Translations under genes and position numbers: made by a program
Assembly (NCBI GenBank): GCA_003561665.1
Contig: PWVY01000197.1
Location: forward strand, 1 to 5,170
Origin: Thermoplasmata archaeon
GTDB taxonomy: Archaea > Thermoplasmatota > SW-10-69-26
Direction of reading: 5' to 3'
DNA: 5,170 nt
Part shown: positions 1-5,170 of the stretch, piece after piece
How positions within the stretch are numbered: the stretch's first letter is position 1
How the letters are laid out: every line of letters begins with the position of its first letter
The notes under the pieces: model-generated
Database searches by the model: none
Seen by the model: only the letters and a program-made list of their open reading frames with translations
What the model was told of the DNA's origin: nothing

Positions 1-169
1 CATCCTCGTATTCTCCTTCGTTCCGAAGGTAAGCGAGAGCCTCTTCACCGTCCGGGACTGTCGCTAGCTCGTGGTCGATGTTCCCCATCTTGAATGCTTC
101 CTGGGTCAGGCGGACATCGCCAGGGTTGTCCTCGACAAGGAGGATCGTGACAGGGAGACCAGGACTCAT
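1..169 (-). CDS. Response regulator receiver protein, CheY/Rcp1-like (N-terminal part, runs off the left edge)
   Basis: Reading the minus strand from ATG at 169-167 gives 56 residues starting MSPGLPVTILLVEDNPGDVR, followed by LTQEAFKMGNIDHEL and VPDGEEALAYL. This is the first beta-alpha-beta-alpha part of a receiver domain. ILLVEDN supplies the acidic pair (E13, D14) that binds Mg2+; the phosphoacceptor Asp, the conserved Thr/Ser and the Lys would lie past the edge. The VEDNPGDVRLTQEA wording is typical of the stand-alone Rcp1-like receivers paired with phytochrome or PAS histidine kinases, so a single-domain cytoplasmic phosphorelay protein is likely, though an output domain further along cannot be excluded. 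The start is well fixed: an in-frame TAG lies two codons upstream and there is no other start. No convincing Shine-Dalgarno sequence precedes it, so a leaderless message is possible. It is transcribed away from the other genes; its partner kinase is not in view. Confidence 0.87.
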   Translation of the reverse strand, partial: MSPGLPVTILLVEDNPGDVRLTQEAFKMGNIDHELATVPDGEEALAYLRNEGEYED

Positions 170-185
170 CGTGTCCTATGAACCT

Positions 186-217
186 GGGTCCCCCGGATAA
201 GACCATCGAAGGGACCC
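186..217. repeat. Short inverted repeat in the divergent intergenic region
   Basis: GGGTCCC at 186-192 and GGGACCC at 211-217 are perfect 7-base inverted arms separated by 18 bases. The dyad centre (about 201.5) nearly coincides with the TATA-like TCTTATCC of the minus-strand gene (196-203). It could be an operator that would block the promoter, or a hairpin in the response-regulator 5' region. In a GC-rich intergenic region a 7-base dyad can arise by chance. Nothing else in 170-330 is recognisable beyond C- and G-rich runs. Confidence 0.3.
196..203 (-). promoter_or_regulatory. Possible TATA-like element for the response regulator gene
   Basis: On the minus strand TCTTATCC lies about 30 bases upstream of the ATG at 169. 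That is roughly where an archaeal TATA box would sit if the message were leaderless, which the lack of a clear ribosome-binding site permits. The match to an archaeal TATA box is poor (only TTAT is A/T) and I see no good purine-rich BRE next to it, so this is tentative. Confidence 0.22.
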
Positions 218-330
218 CTCCCCCGTTTGAGCGAGTTCGAAGACCCAAACCTCCCGGATTCGCCCTCTATGCTACGGCTGGATGGATTCAATCAGCAGGT
301 TTTTCCATCGTGTCCGCGTGAAGTTGCCCC

Positions 331-786
331 ATGGCTGAGAAGGATGACGAGGCAGTGGCGCGTTTGAACATCGGTGAGGGGGCTTTGGTTCTCACCCGTG
401 ACCGTGTCGTGTTCACTCACGAAGCCCCGCTCCGGTCGGGGAAGCGGGTTGTGCCGCTTCGGAACGTCACGGGCATCGCGTACGGGGAGGAGGGAAGCGC
501 TTGGTTCTTGATCGGTGGAGCCATCGTGGGCATCCTGTTCATCATGGGATTGCTTGGTGTACCGCTTGGGAACGCGTCAGACGGTCTTGCGATCGCTGCG
601 AACGCGTTAACGGGGATCGTCATGTTCGGGCTCTTCGCAGCGTTCTTCCTTGTGAAGGAGAGATGGATCGAGGTGACCGCGCCCGGTACGCGGGTTCGAG
701 CATCGATGTTCGGGCTTGAGCGGGGAACCATGGAAACGTTCGTGGACTCCTCGTTGACCGTCTGGGAGAACGCTTCCCAAGCGTAA
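331..786 (+). CDS. Small two-helix membrane protein of unknown function, possibly a PH-like domain split by a helical hairpin
   Basis: The product has 151 residues. Residues 1-52 are hydrophilic and look beta-rich (GALVLTRDRVVFTHE, then SGKRVVPLRNVTGIAYG). Two hydrophobic segments follow at about 57-79 and 86-108, with a short loop around GNASDG, and then a charged tail (KERWIEVTAPGTRVRASMFG, ending TFVDSSLTVWENASQA). The pattern of 'tRdrvvf ... vPLrnVtgI' strands, a membrane hairpin and further strands resembles bacterial/archaeal PH-like membrane proteins in which the hairpin interrupts the fold; this is inference from pattern only. Basic KER after helix 2 suggests both soluble parts are cytoplasmic. 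The ATG at 331 is the only good start: an in-frame TGA lies at 319-321. No Shine-Dalgarno is seen. It ends 28 bases before the adhesin gene on the same strand and may be the first gene of that operon. I do not recognise a named family, and no catalytic motif is visible. Confidence 0.75.
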   Translation: MAEKDDEAVARLNIGEGALVLTRDRVVFTHEAPLRSGKRVVPLRNVTGIAYGEEGSAWFLIGGAIVGILFIMGLLGVPLGNASDGLAIAANALTGIVMFGLFAAFFLVKERWIEVTAPGTRVRASMFGLERGTMETFVDSSLTVWENASQA

Positions 787-814
787 CCTCATCGAGCCCT
801 CGCTCCATGAATAC

Positions 815-3412
815 GTGAGGATGCGGCGCTTAGAGGGCTCCAGGAGGCGTGGGGAAGAAGCGGTGTCCTTTTACAAGGAGCACGCGGCTTCACCCCGCAT
901 CTACCGGGGCCCTATCCCAGCCATCGAGGGTAAGCGCCTTGAGCGCGTCGAGCGCAGGGCTCATCGGGACGAGGGGGCAAGTGAGGTCATCGGGAGCATC
1001 TTGATGGTTGCCCTGACGGTGGTGACGGCTGCCTCCCTGGTGGGCGTCATATCGTTCGCGGATTTGGGTCCAAGAGATCAGGTGCGGGCCGAGTTCACGC
1101 TTCAAGCCCATGCCGGGGAGGATGGCGCATGGGGGACGGGGGATGAGTACGTCACGATCCGGCACAAAGGGGGTGAGGCGGTTCCTCTGGCCGATTTCGC
1201 CATCATCGCGGACATCCAAGGGCAAGCGACGCGGTACAGCGGTGCCTTGCTCGTGCACGGGGATCAGACCGTGTTCGGTGAGGAGCCTACGCCGAACGCG
1301 TTCACCATCGGGGAACGATGGCAAACCCCACTCAGCGGAACCAACGCCTTGACGGTCAACCGTGGCGACATCGTCAGCATCGAGATCGTCGCCGGGCCTG
1401 GGGACCCTCGCGTGATCTGGAGCGGGTCCGTGAAAGCTCCCCCGCCGGATGCGCCCACCGAGGCTGCTGAGCCAAGCGCGGATCACACGACGATCACGGC
1501 CGATCCCACGAAGGTGCATCTTGATGAGGAGGACGAGAGCACCATCACCGTGACCGTGCGCGACGACAACGGAAACCCCGTGAACGAGGGTGGAGACACG
1601 GCGTGCCTGGCCACCGATCACGGCACTCTTACCAGCGCAACGGGGCAGGGCGATTGCGGTGCTGCGCACGTGCAAGCCACCGACCACGGGGACGGCACCT
1701 ACACCGCCACCCTCACCGCGAACACGCCTGGAGAAGCCACCATCACGGGCACCCTCAACGAGGACGGGACCATCGACGACGAAGCGTTCGTCCGGTTCGT
1801 ATCCCCTGACCCTGAAACGACGACCCTCTCGGCGGAGCCCACGTGGCTAAAAATCGAAGAGGAGAGCACGATCACGGTGCAGGTCAACGATCAATTCGGT
1901 GAGGCTTGGACCGGGCCGACGGTTCCGGTGTGCCTGGCCACCGACCATGGCACCCTCAACAGCGACACGCCCAACGAAGACTGCGACGAAGAGGAGACGC
2001 AAGCCGACGAAGACGAAGGCCAAGACGGTGTCTACACAGCCACCCTCACCGCGGAAACCGAAGGGACCGCCACCGTCACCGGGACGCTGGATGGAGACCC
2101 CATCACCGACGAGGGCACCCCCGAAGAGGTCACGGTCACGTTCGTTCCTGAAGACGATGCAGACCCGACCACCACGACGATCGAAGCCACACCCACAAGC
2201 CTCCACATCGACGAGTCAAGCACCATCACCGTGACCGTGAACGATGGGAACGGAGACCCCGTCGGCGAAGGAGGAGATGAGGTGTGCTTGGAAACCGATC
2301 ACGGCACGCTCTCCAGCACCACCGGCCAAGGCACCTGCCCCACCGGCGAAACCCAAGCCACCGACGTAGGGGATGGCACCTACACCGCCACCCTCACCGC
2401 CCCAACCCCAGGAGAAGCCACCATCACGGGCACCCTCAACACCGACACCATCCAAGACACCGCCACCGTCACCTTCCATGTCCTCACGTACGTGAACGAC
2501 TACACCACGAACCGTGGAAGCGTGAGCGATTTCGAGAACATGCAAGCCGACGACGGACTCCTTGCAACGCTCACGGAAGGCGGCGAGACCCAAGGAGGAA
2601 CCCCCACGACCTCCACGTTCAGTGCCAACGTCATCCGCGCCAACCCCGTCAGCCCGAACCAAGTCACATGGACCAATCCAACGAACGCGTTCACGAACGA
2701 CGCGAACTTCGCGAATGCCCAAGTGACCGGAGGATCCAACGAAATAAGCCAAATCCGGTACGGGCTCCAAGACCCCACAACGGAAAGCGGGGACATCACG
2801 AGCGTGATCCTCAAAGCTGACGTGCGAATCTCCAGCGGTCAAACCGGGGACGCCGTGTTCCGATTGCAGGCCTGCTTCCAGGGTGGATCCTGCAGCCAGG
2901 AAAGCAATCAACTCATCGGCCAAAACCCCGGCCAGCGCCACACCATCGAGTACGACATCACGAACCTACGGCCCGAAGGCGGATCCTGGACGTGGACCGA
3001 CATCGAGAACCTCGAGGTCATCGTCACGGCGCTGAAAAACACGAACCCCAACCGGAGCTTCGATCTCTTCTGGGCTCGAGCCGACGTAGGGCACGAAGGC
3101 TCGGTCACCACGTATGCCCTCGACATCGAGAACACCTTCACAAACGTCCCCAGCGCGGCCCAACACGATCTTGAACTACGCTACCAGGCAACCGGAGACA
3201 CGTTCACGCTTCAAGTGTGGAACCCTAGCACGAGCCAATGGTCCACCAAGAGCCCCACGCTCTCGGCCACAAGCCTGACCACATGGTCGACAACGCTCAG
3301 CGAGGCCGAATACGCCAACGGGGAGCCCACCCTCCGCTTCGTCGACAACACACCCAACGGTGAAACGCAAGGAACGCTGGACATCGATTACTTGCGAGTG
3401 AGGAGCACATGA
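815..3412 (+). CDS. Archaeal type IV pilin-anchored surface adhesin with three Big-1-type Ig-like repeats
   Basis: This 865-residue protein probably acts on the cell surface as a pilus-associated or pilin-anchored adhesin. Order: basic leader (1-54); class III signal GASEVIGSILMVALTVV (54-70) with its hydrophobic helix to about 81; archaeal pilin beta domain (about 90-206, with VTIRHKGGEAVPLADFAII); Pro/Ala/Glu linker (208-222); three invasin/intimin-like domains (about 223-334, 335-451, 452-556), each with 'TITVtVnD.nG.pV', 'ATDHGTL' or 'ETDHGTL', 'G.YTATLTA' and 'ATiTGTL'; then a beta-rich, lectin- or CBM-like region (557-865) ending GTLDIDYLRVRST. Cysteines occur only as four pairs: 264/281, 373/390, 491/508, 687/693. 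The start is uncertain. GTG at 815, ATG at 821 and GTG at 863 all keep the frame and none has a strong ribosome-binding site at usual spacing, so the leader is at least 37 residues, long for this signal class. The stop overlaps the next gene by ATGA. The pilin signal and Big-1 calls are strong; ligand and assembly into a filament are inferred. Confidence 0.87.
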   Translation: MRMRRLEGSRRRGEEAVSFYKEHAASPRIYRGPIPAIEGKRLERVERRAHRDEGASEVIGSILMVALTVVTAASLVGVISFADLGPRDQVRAEFTLQAHAGEDGAWGTGDEYVTIRHKGGEAVPLADFAIIADIQGQATRYSGALLVHGDQTVFGEEPTPNAFTIGERWQTPLSGTNALTVNRGDIVSIEIVAGPGDPRVIWSGSVKAPPPDAPTEAAEPSADHTTITADPTKVHLDEEDESTITVTVRDDNGNPVNEGGDTACLATDHGTLTSATGQGDCGAAHVQATDHGDGTYTATLTANTPGEATITGTLNEDGTIDDEAFVRFVSPDPETTTLSAEPTWLKIEEESTITVQVNDQFGEAWTGPTVPVCLATDHGTLNSDTPNEDCDEEETQADEDEGQDGVYTATLTAETEGTATVTGTLDGDPITDEGTPEEVTVTFVPEDDADPTTTTIEATPTSLHIDESSTITVTVNDGNGDPVGEGGDEVCLETDHGTLSSTTGQGTCPTGETQATDVGDGTYTATLTAPTPGEATITGTLNTDTIQDTATVTFHVLTYVNDYTTNRGSVSDFENMQADDGLLATLTEGGETQGGTPTTSTFSANVIRANPVSPNQVTWTNPTNAFTNDANFANAQVTGGSNEISQIRYGLQDPTTESGDITSVILKADVRISSGQTGDAVFRLQACFQGGSCSQESNQLIGQNPGQRHTIEYDITNLRPEGGSWTWTDIENLEVIVTALKNTNPNRSFDLFWARADVGHEGSVTTYALDIENTFTNVPSAAQHDLELRYQATGDTFTLQVWNPSTSQWSTKSPTLSATSLTTWSTTLSEAEYANGEPTLRFVDNTPNGETQGTLDIDYLRVRST
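1538..1759 (+). repeat. Direct repeat, copy A (within Ig-like domain 1)
   Basis: This 222-base stretch aligns without gaps to 2219-2440 at a constant offset of 681 bases. By hand count 57 of the 74 encoded residues are identical. Exact blocks include 1538-1558 (21 bases), 1694-1719 (26 bases) and 1730-1759 (30 bases). Confidence 0.85.
2219..2440 (+). repeat. Direct repeat, copy B (within Ig-like domain 3)
   Basis: Partner of 1538-1759. The matching exact blocks are 2219-2239, 2375-2400 and 2411-2440. Many synonymous differences between the blocks replace G- or T-ending codons of copy A by C- or A-ending codons here (for example GAG to GAA, GGG to GGC, CAG to CAA, CTT to CTC). Confidence 0.85.
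3400..3405 (+). promoter_or_regulatory. Ribosome-binding site of the second pilin-like gene, inside the end of the adhesin gene
   Basis: GAGGAG sits three bases before the ATG at 3409 (GAGG ends five bases before it). With the ATGA overlap at 3409-3412 it supports translation reinitiation, and it fixes the start of the downstream gene. Confidence 0.6.
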
Positions 3413-4722
3413 TCGCGAAACGCCTTCGGGACGATCAAGCGGTAAGCGTCATCATCGGCGCGGTCCTGCTGCTGGCCATCGTCGTCAGCGCGCTCGTCGC
3501 GTTCAGGTTAGCCTACGTGCCCGTCGCTGGCGAGCGGGCAGAGCACGATCACATGAAGGATGTGTCTCGAGCCATGGGTTCCCTCAACGCGGAGATCCTC
3601 AAAGGGGCTCAAGACCCCACCGGAGTCCCGTTCCCCACGAGCATCCCCATGACCGGTACCTACCCCCCTCTCGTTCCAGGACAGCCCCCCGGGGGTACCC
3701 TCGAACTCTCAGGAGAGCGCAGCGTAACGATTCAAGCAGACGATTTAACCGTCTTCACGAAAGATGGAGCCCCCGTATCAAGCGACGAATGGTCCCTTGT
3801 GGACGAAACCACGACCCTCACGAGCATCGAAGATGTGCTCCAGTTCCGCGTCAAGCTCCTTGATGCCCTGGCCCCCGGTGACGAGTTCAAGGTCGAGATC
3901 ACGGATGCCGAGAACGAATTCGCCGGGAGCGTAACCGTGCAAGGAACCGGAACGGACCGGATCGATCTTCGCGTCCACAACGAGAATCAAGAAAGCGTGT
4001 ACTTCGAGCGCGTGTACAACGATACCGCCGATTTCCAAGATCAGCACCGCTTCAACCTCCTCGCCGACACGCTTGGCTTCGACGCTCTTCTAAACCAAGC
4101 CGAAACCCCCTTCAACCTCACGGTGGAACCCCCCCAAGGCGTAGACATCGAGCACACGATCGTGTACGAAGAAACCTCAAACGGCATCTCACGACTCGCG
4201 GGCCACGGGCAAACCATCGCTTCCTACCATGAGTCCTGGACCACGGGCACGCTCTCGTTCGCGACAGCGTACCAGTTCTTCGTCCGCCAATCCTTCGTCC
4301 TCGATCACGGGGCCATGATCATGGAGCAAACCGACGGAGCCGTCTTCACCGTTGAACCCCCTCTACGCGTCGAAGCCACCGACGACCTCACCACCGTTCA
4401 CCTTCTCACCCCAAGCATCACCGGGGATGGGTTCAGCATCAGCAGCGGAGACCGCGTCGAAGTGCACACGACGCCAGACAAAACCCAACGCTTCCACGCC
4501 AGCGCGAACTCCCTGACCCTCACGTTCGCAACACCGTTCCAAGACCAATGGAGCGATCATCTCCACGAAACGTTCCAAGAAGCCGGCCTCGAGGATGGAC
4601 CCGACTACACCGTTGAACCTGACACAAACGACCGCAGCATCAAAGCAACCCTCCACGGAACCAACCACGACCTCGCCCTCTCGTTCATCCAAGGCGAAAT
4701 CCAAACAGAGGTCACACGATGA
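3409..4722 (+). CDS. Second archaeal type IV pilin-like secreted protein (unnamed family)
   Basis: The 437-residue product opens MIAKRLRDDQAVSVIIGAVL and continues LLAIVVSALVAFRLAYVPVA. This is a short charged leader ending near D9/Q10-A11, the S-V-I-I-G pilin signature and one hydrophobic helix (about 12-36), followed by an amphipathic EHDHMKDVSRAMGSLNAEI segment (45-63). That layout, with an AVS.xIGAvLLL start and a polar helix just after the membrane segment, is what I know from uncharacterised pilin-like proteins of haloarchaea and relatives. The rest (about 90-437) is mainly beta-strand-like, Thr/Asp/Glu-rich and cysteine-free, in contrast to the adhesin. Two N-glycosylation sequons are present, N204-D-T and N236-L-T. 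It probably sits at the cell surface, as a subunit, anchor or partner of the adhesin encoded just upstream, with which it shares an ATGA overlap. No enzymatic motif is visible. The start is secured by the ribosome-binding site at 3400-3405 and by the short signal directly after it. Confidence 0.85.
   Translation: MIAKRLRDDQAVSVIIGAVLLLAIVVSALVAFRLAYVPVAGERAEHDHMKDVSRAMGSLNAEILKGAQDPTGVPFPTSIPMTGTYPPLVPGQPPGGTLELSGERSVTIQADDLTVFTKDGAPVSSDEWSLVDETTTLTSIEDVLQFRVKLLDALAPGDEFKVEITDAENEFAGSVTVQGTGTDRIDLRVHNENQESVYFERVYNDTADFQDQHRFNLLADTLGFDALLNQAETPFNLTVEPPQGVDIEHTIVYEETSNGISRLAGHGQTIASYHESWTTGTLSFATAYQFFVRQSFVLDHGAMIMEQTDGAVFTVEPPLRVEATDDLTTVHLLTPSITGDGFSISSGDRVEVHTTPDKTQRFHASANSLTLTFATPFQDQWSDHLHETFQEAGLEDGPDYTVEPDTNDRSIKATLHGTNHDLALSFIQGEIQTEVTR
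4708..4714 (+). promoter_or_regulatory. Ribosome-binding site of the last gene
   Basis: GAGGTCA, close to the archaeal GGAGGTGA consensus, has its GAGG ending seven bases before the ATG at 4719. It lies inside the upstream gene and supports the second ATGA-coupled start. Confidence 0.55.
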
Positions 4723-5170
4723 CCAACGACAACGATTCAGAACGCAACGGGGACGACGAAGAAGCCGAAACGCAAGAGGAAACCCCTCCCCTCCTTGAAG
4801 ATGAGGCCCCTCGCAACGGCGAACCCTCCCCCTCCGAGGATCACGAGCAAACGCCCGAGGGAACGATCGAAGAAGCCCACATCGAAGAGATCGAAGACAC
4901 GGACGCGACCATCCACGAACCAGAACCCGCCCCCGAACGAGGAGGTGAACCCCTCACACCCGGTACGCATGCTCGTGACGTGATCTCCAAGATCCGCGAA
5001 GACCTCCTGCCCGAACGAGACCACGAAAACGATACGAAGGAACCCCGAACCCCTCGAACCGTCCCCCACGGGCATGAACTCGCCGAATCCCTAGGCCTCG
5101 AACCCGAAGAACCTGTCACGAGGATCCCTGAACTCGACGAGTCCCAAGCGACCGTCCTCGATCTCTCCAC
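4719..5170 (+). CDS. Acidic, disordered N-terminal part of an unidentified protein (runs off the right edge)
   Basis: Translation from ATG at 4719 stays open to the window end (150 full codons). It begins MTNDNDSERNGDDEEAETQE and is extremely acidic and low in complexity: 46 Asp/Glu against 11 Lys/Arg by hand count, no Cys, Trp, Phe or Tyr, and many Pro. A short more ordered segment (HARDVISKIREDLLPE, 84-99) and a possible fold onset (ELAESLGLEPEEPVTRIPEL, 120-139) follow. There is no signal peptide or membrane segment, so this part is cytoplasmic. The start is supported by the ATGA overlap with the previous gene and the ribosome-binding site at 4708-4714. In archaeal pilus loci the gene after the pilins is often the assembly ATPase or platform protein, and acidic N-terminal tails occur on such ATPases, but no Walker motif or other ATPase feature lies within the window. 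That assignment is only a guess from context. Confidence 0.72.
   Translation, partial: MTNDNDSERNGDDEEAETQEETPPLLEDEAPRNGEPSPSEDHEQTPEGTIEEAHIEEIEDTDATIHEPEPAPERGGEPLTPGTHARDVISKIREDLLPERDHENDTKEPRTPRTVPHGHELAESLGLEPEEPVTRIPELDESQATVLDLS

Larger units (their letters stand above)
1481..2482 (+). repeat. Coding array of three Ig-like (Big-1 type) domains
   Basis: Three consecutive domains of about 105-117 codons lie at about 1481-1816, 1817-2167 and 2168-2482. Each has two cysteines exactly 17 residues apart and the same strand order. In invasin and intimin such domains form a stiff rod that holds a binding tip away from the cell; the same spacer role is inferred here. Copies 1 and 3 are clearly closer to each other than to copy 2. 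Confidence 0.8.

Noticed and set aside
45..248. Minus-strand open frame across the intergenic region and the receiver gene
   Set aside because: It overlaps the receiver coding sequence in a different phase; the receiver frame carries the ILLVEDN motif while this one shows nothing recognisable.
299..306. T-rich run as a TATA box for the gene at 331
   Set aside because: It lies about 27 bases before the ATG, which is suggestive for a leaderless message, but a plain T-run without A/T alternation or a BRE is too weak to list.
787..814. Promoter or terminator between the 151-residue gene and the adhesin gene
   Set aside because: The 28-base gap has no A/T-rich box, T-run or hairpin that I can support.
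807..818. ATG at 807 as the start of a gene before the adhesin
   Set aside because: It reads ATG-AAT-ACG-TGA, only three codons, and is out of frame with the adhesin.
890..1687. Long open frame on the minus strand (265 codons) opposite the adhesin
   Set aside because: It lies wholly within a well-supported plus-strand gene with pilin and Ig motifs; its translation is Arg/Gly-rich without recognisable domains, as expected of an antisense frame in GC-rich DNA.
2284..2820. Plus-strand open frame in another phase with many His and Arg residues
   Set aside because: The His/Arg/Pro-rich product is a frame-shifted reading of the repetitive ACC/CAC-rich Ig repeat DNA.
2216..2941. Long minus-strand open frame (241 codons) over Ig repeat 3 and the C-terminal half
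   Set aside because: Low-complexity Gly/Val-rich translation that mirrors the Thr/Ala/Pro codons of the coding strand; no motif and no start context.
3685..3695. C6G5 palindromic tract, and a C7 run at 4129-4135, as phase-variation slippage sites in the second pilin-like gene
   Set aside because: Both tracts are short and simply encode Pro-Pro-Gly-Gly and Pro-Pro; runs of this length are common in GC-rich genes and no frame disruption is seen.

Overview
The window looks archaeal, most likely a moderately high-GC euryarchaeon; a Thermoplasmatota-like lineage or a relative of the haloarchaea fits, but this is inference. The main support is two predicted proteins that begin with archaeal type IV pilin (class III) signal segments: a charged leader, then S-E/V-V-I-G and a hydrophobic helix. 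Starts without a clear Shine-Dalgarno sequence at the upstream genes, and a response regulator of the ILLVEDNPGDVRLT type common in Euryarchaeota, agree with this. I see no tRNA, rRNA, CRISPR array, insertion sequence or tRNA-like attachment site.

Layout: (1) The left edge (1-169, minus strand) holds the N-terminal 56 residues of a CheY/Rcp1-like receiver protein, cut by the window edge. (2) A 161-base divergent intergenic region (170-330) holds a weak TATA-like element inside a short inverted repeat. (3) A plus-strand series fills the rest: a 151-residue two-helix membrane protein (331-786); a 865-residue pilin-anchored surface protein with three tandem invasin-type Ig-like (Big-1) repeats and a beta-rich C-terminal half (815-3412); a 437-residue second pilin-like secreted protein (3409-4722); and the acidic, disordered start of a further protein (4719 to the window end).

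The last three genes are joined by two ATGA four-base stop/start overlaps, each with a purine-rich ribosome-binding site, so they are very probably one translationally coupled operon. The 151-residue gene lies only 28 bases upstream and may belong to it. My reading is a cell-surface appendage or adhesion locus: a long multi-domain adhesin with a pilin-type N-terminus, a companion pilin-like subunit, and a cytoplasmic protein with an acidic N-terminal tail whose identity lies past the window edge. The divergent response regulator may be functionally linked or simply adjacent.

The most interesting points are the fusion of a type IV pilin anchor to Big-1 repeats, the strictly paired cysteines of that protein, its unusually long predicted leader, and a marked change in strand composition and synonymous codon choice part-way through the adhesin gene.
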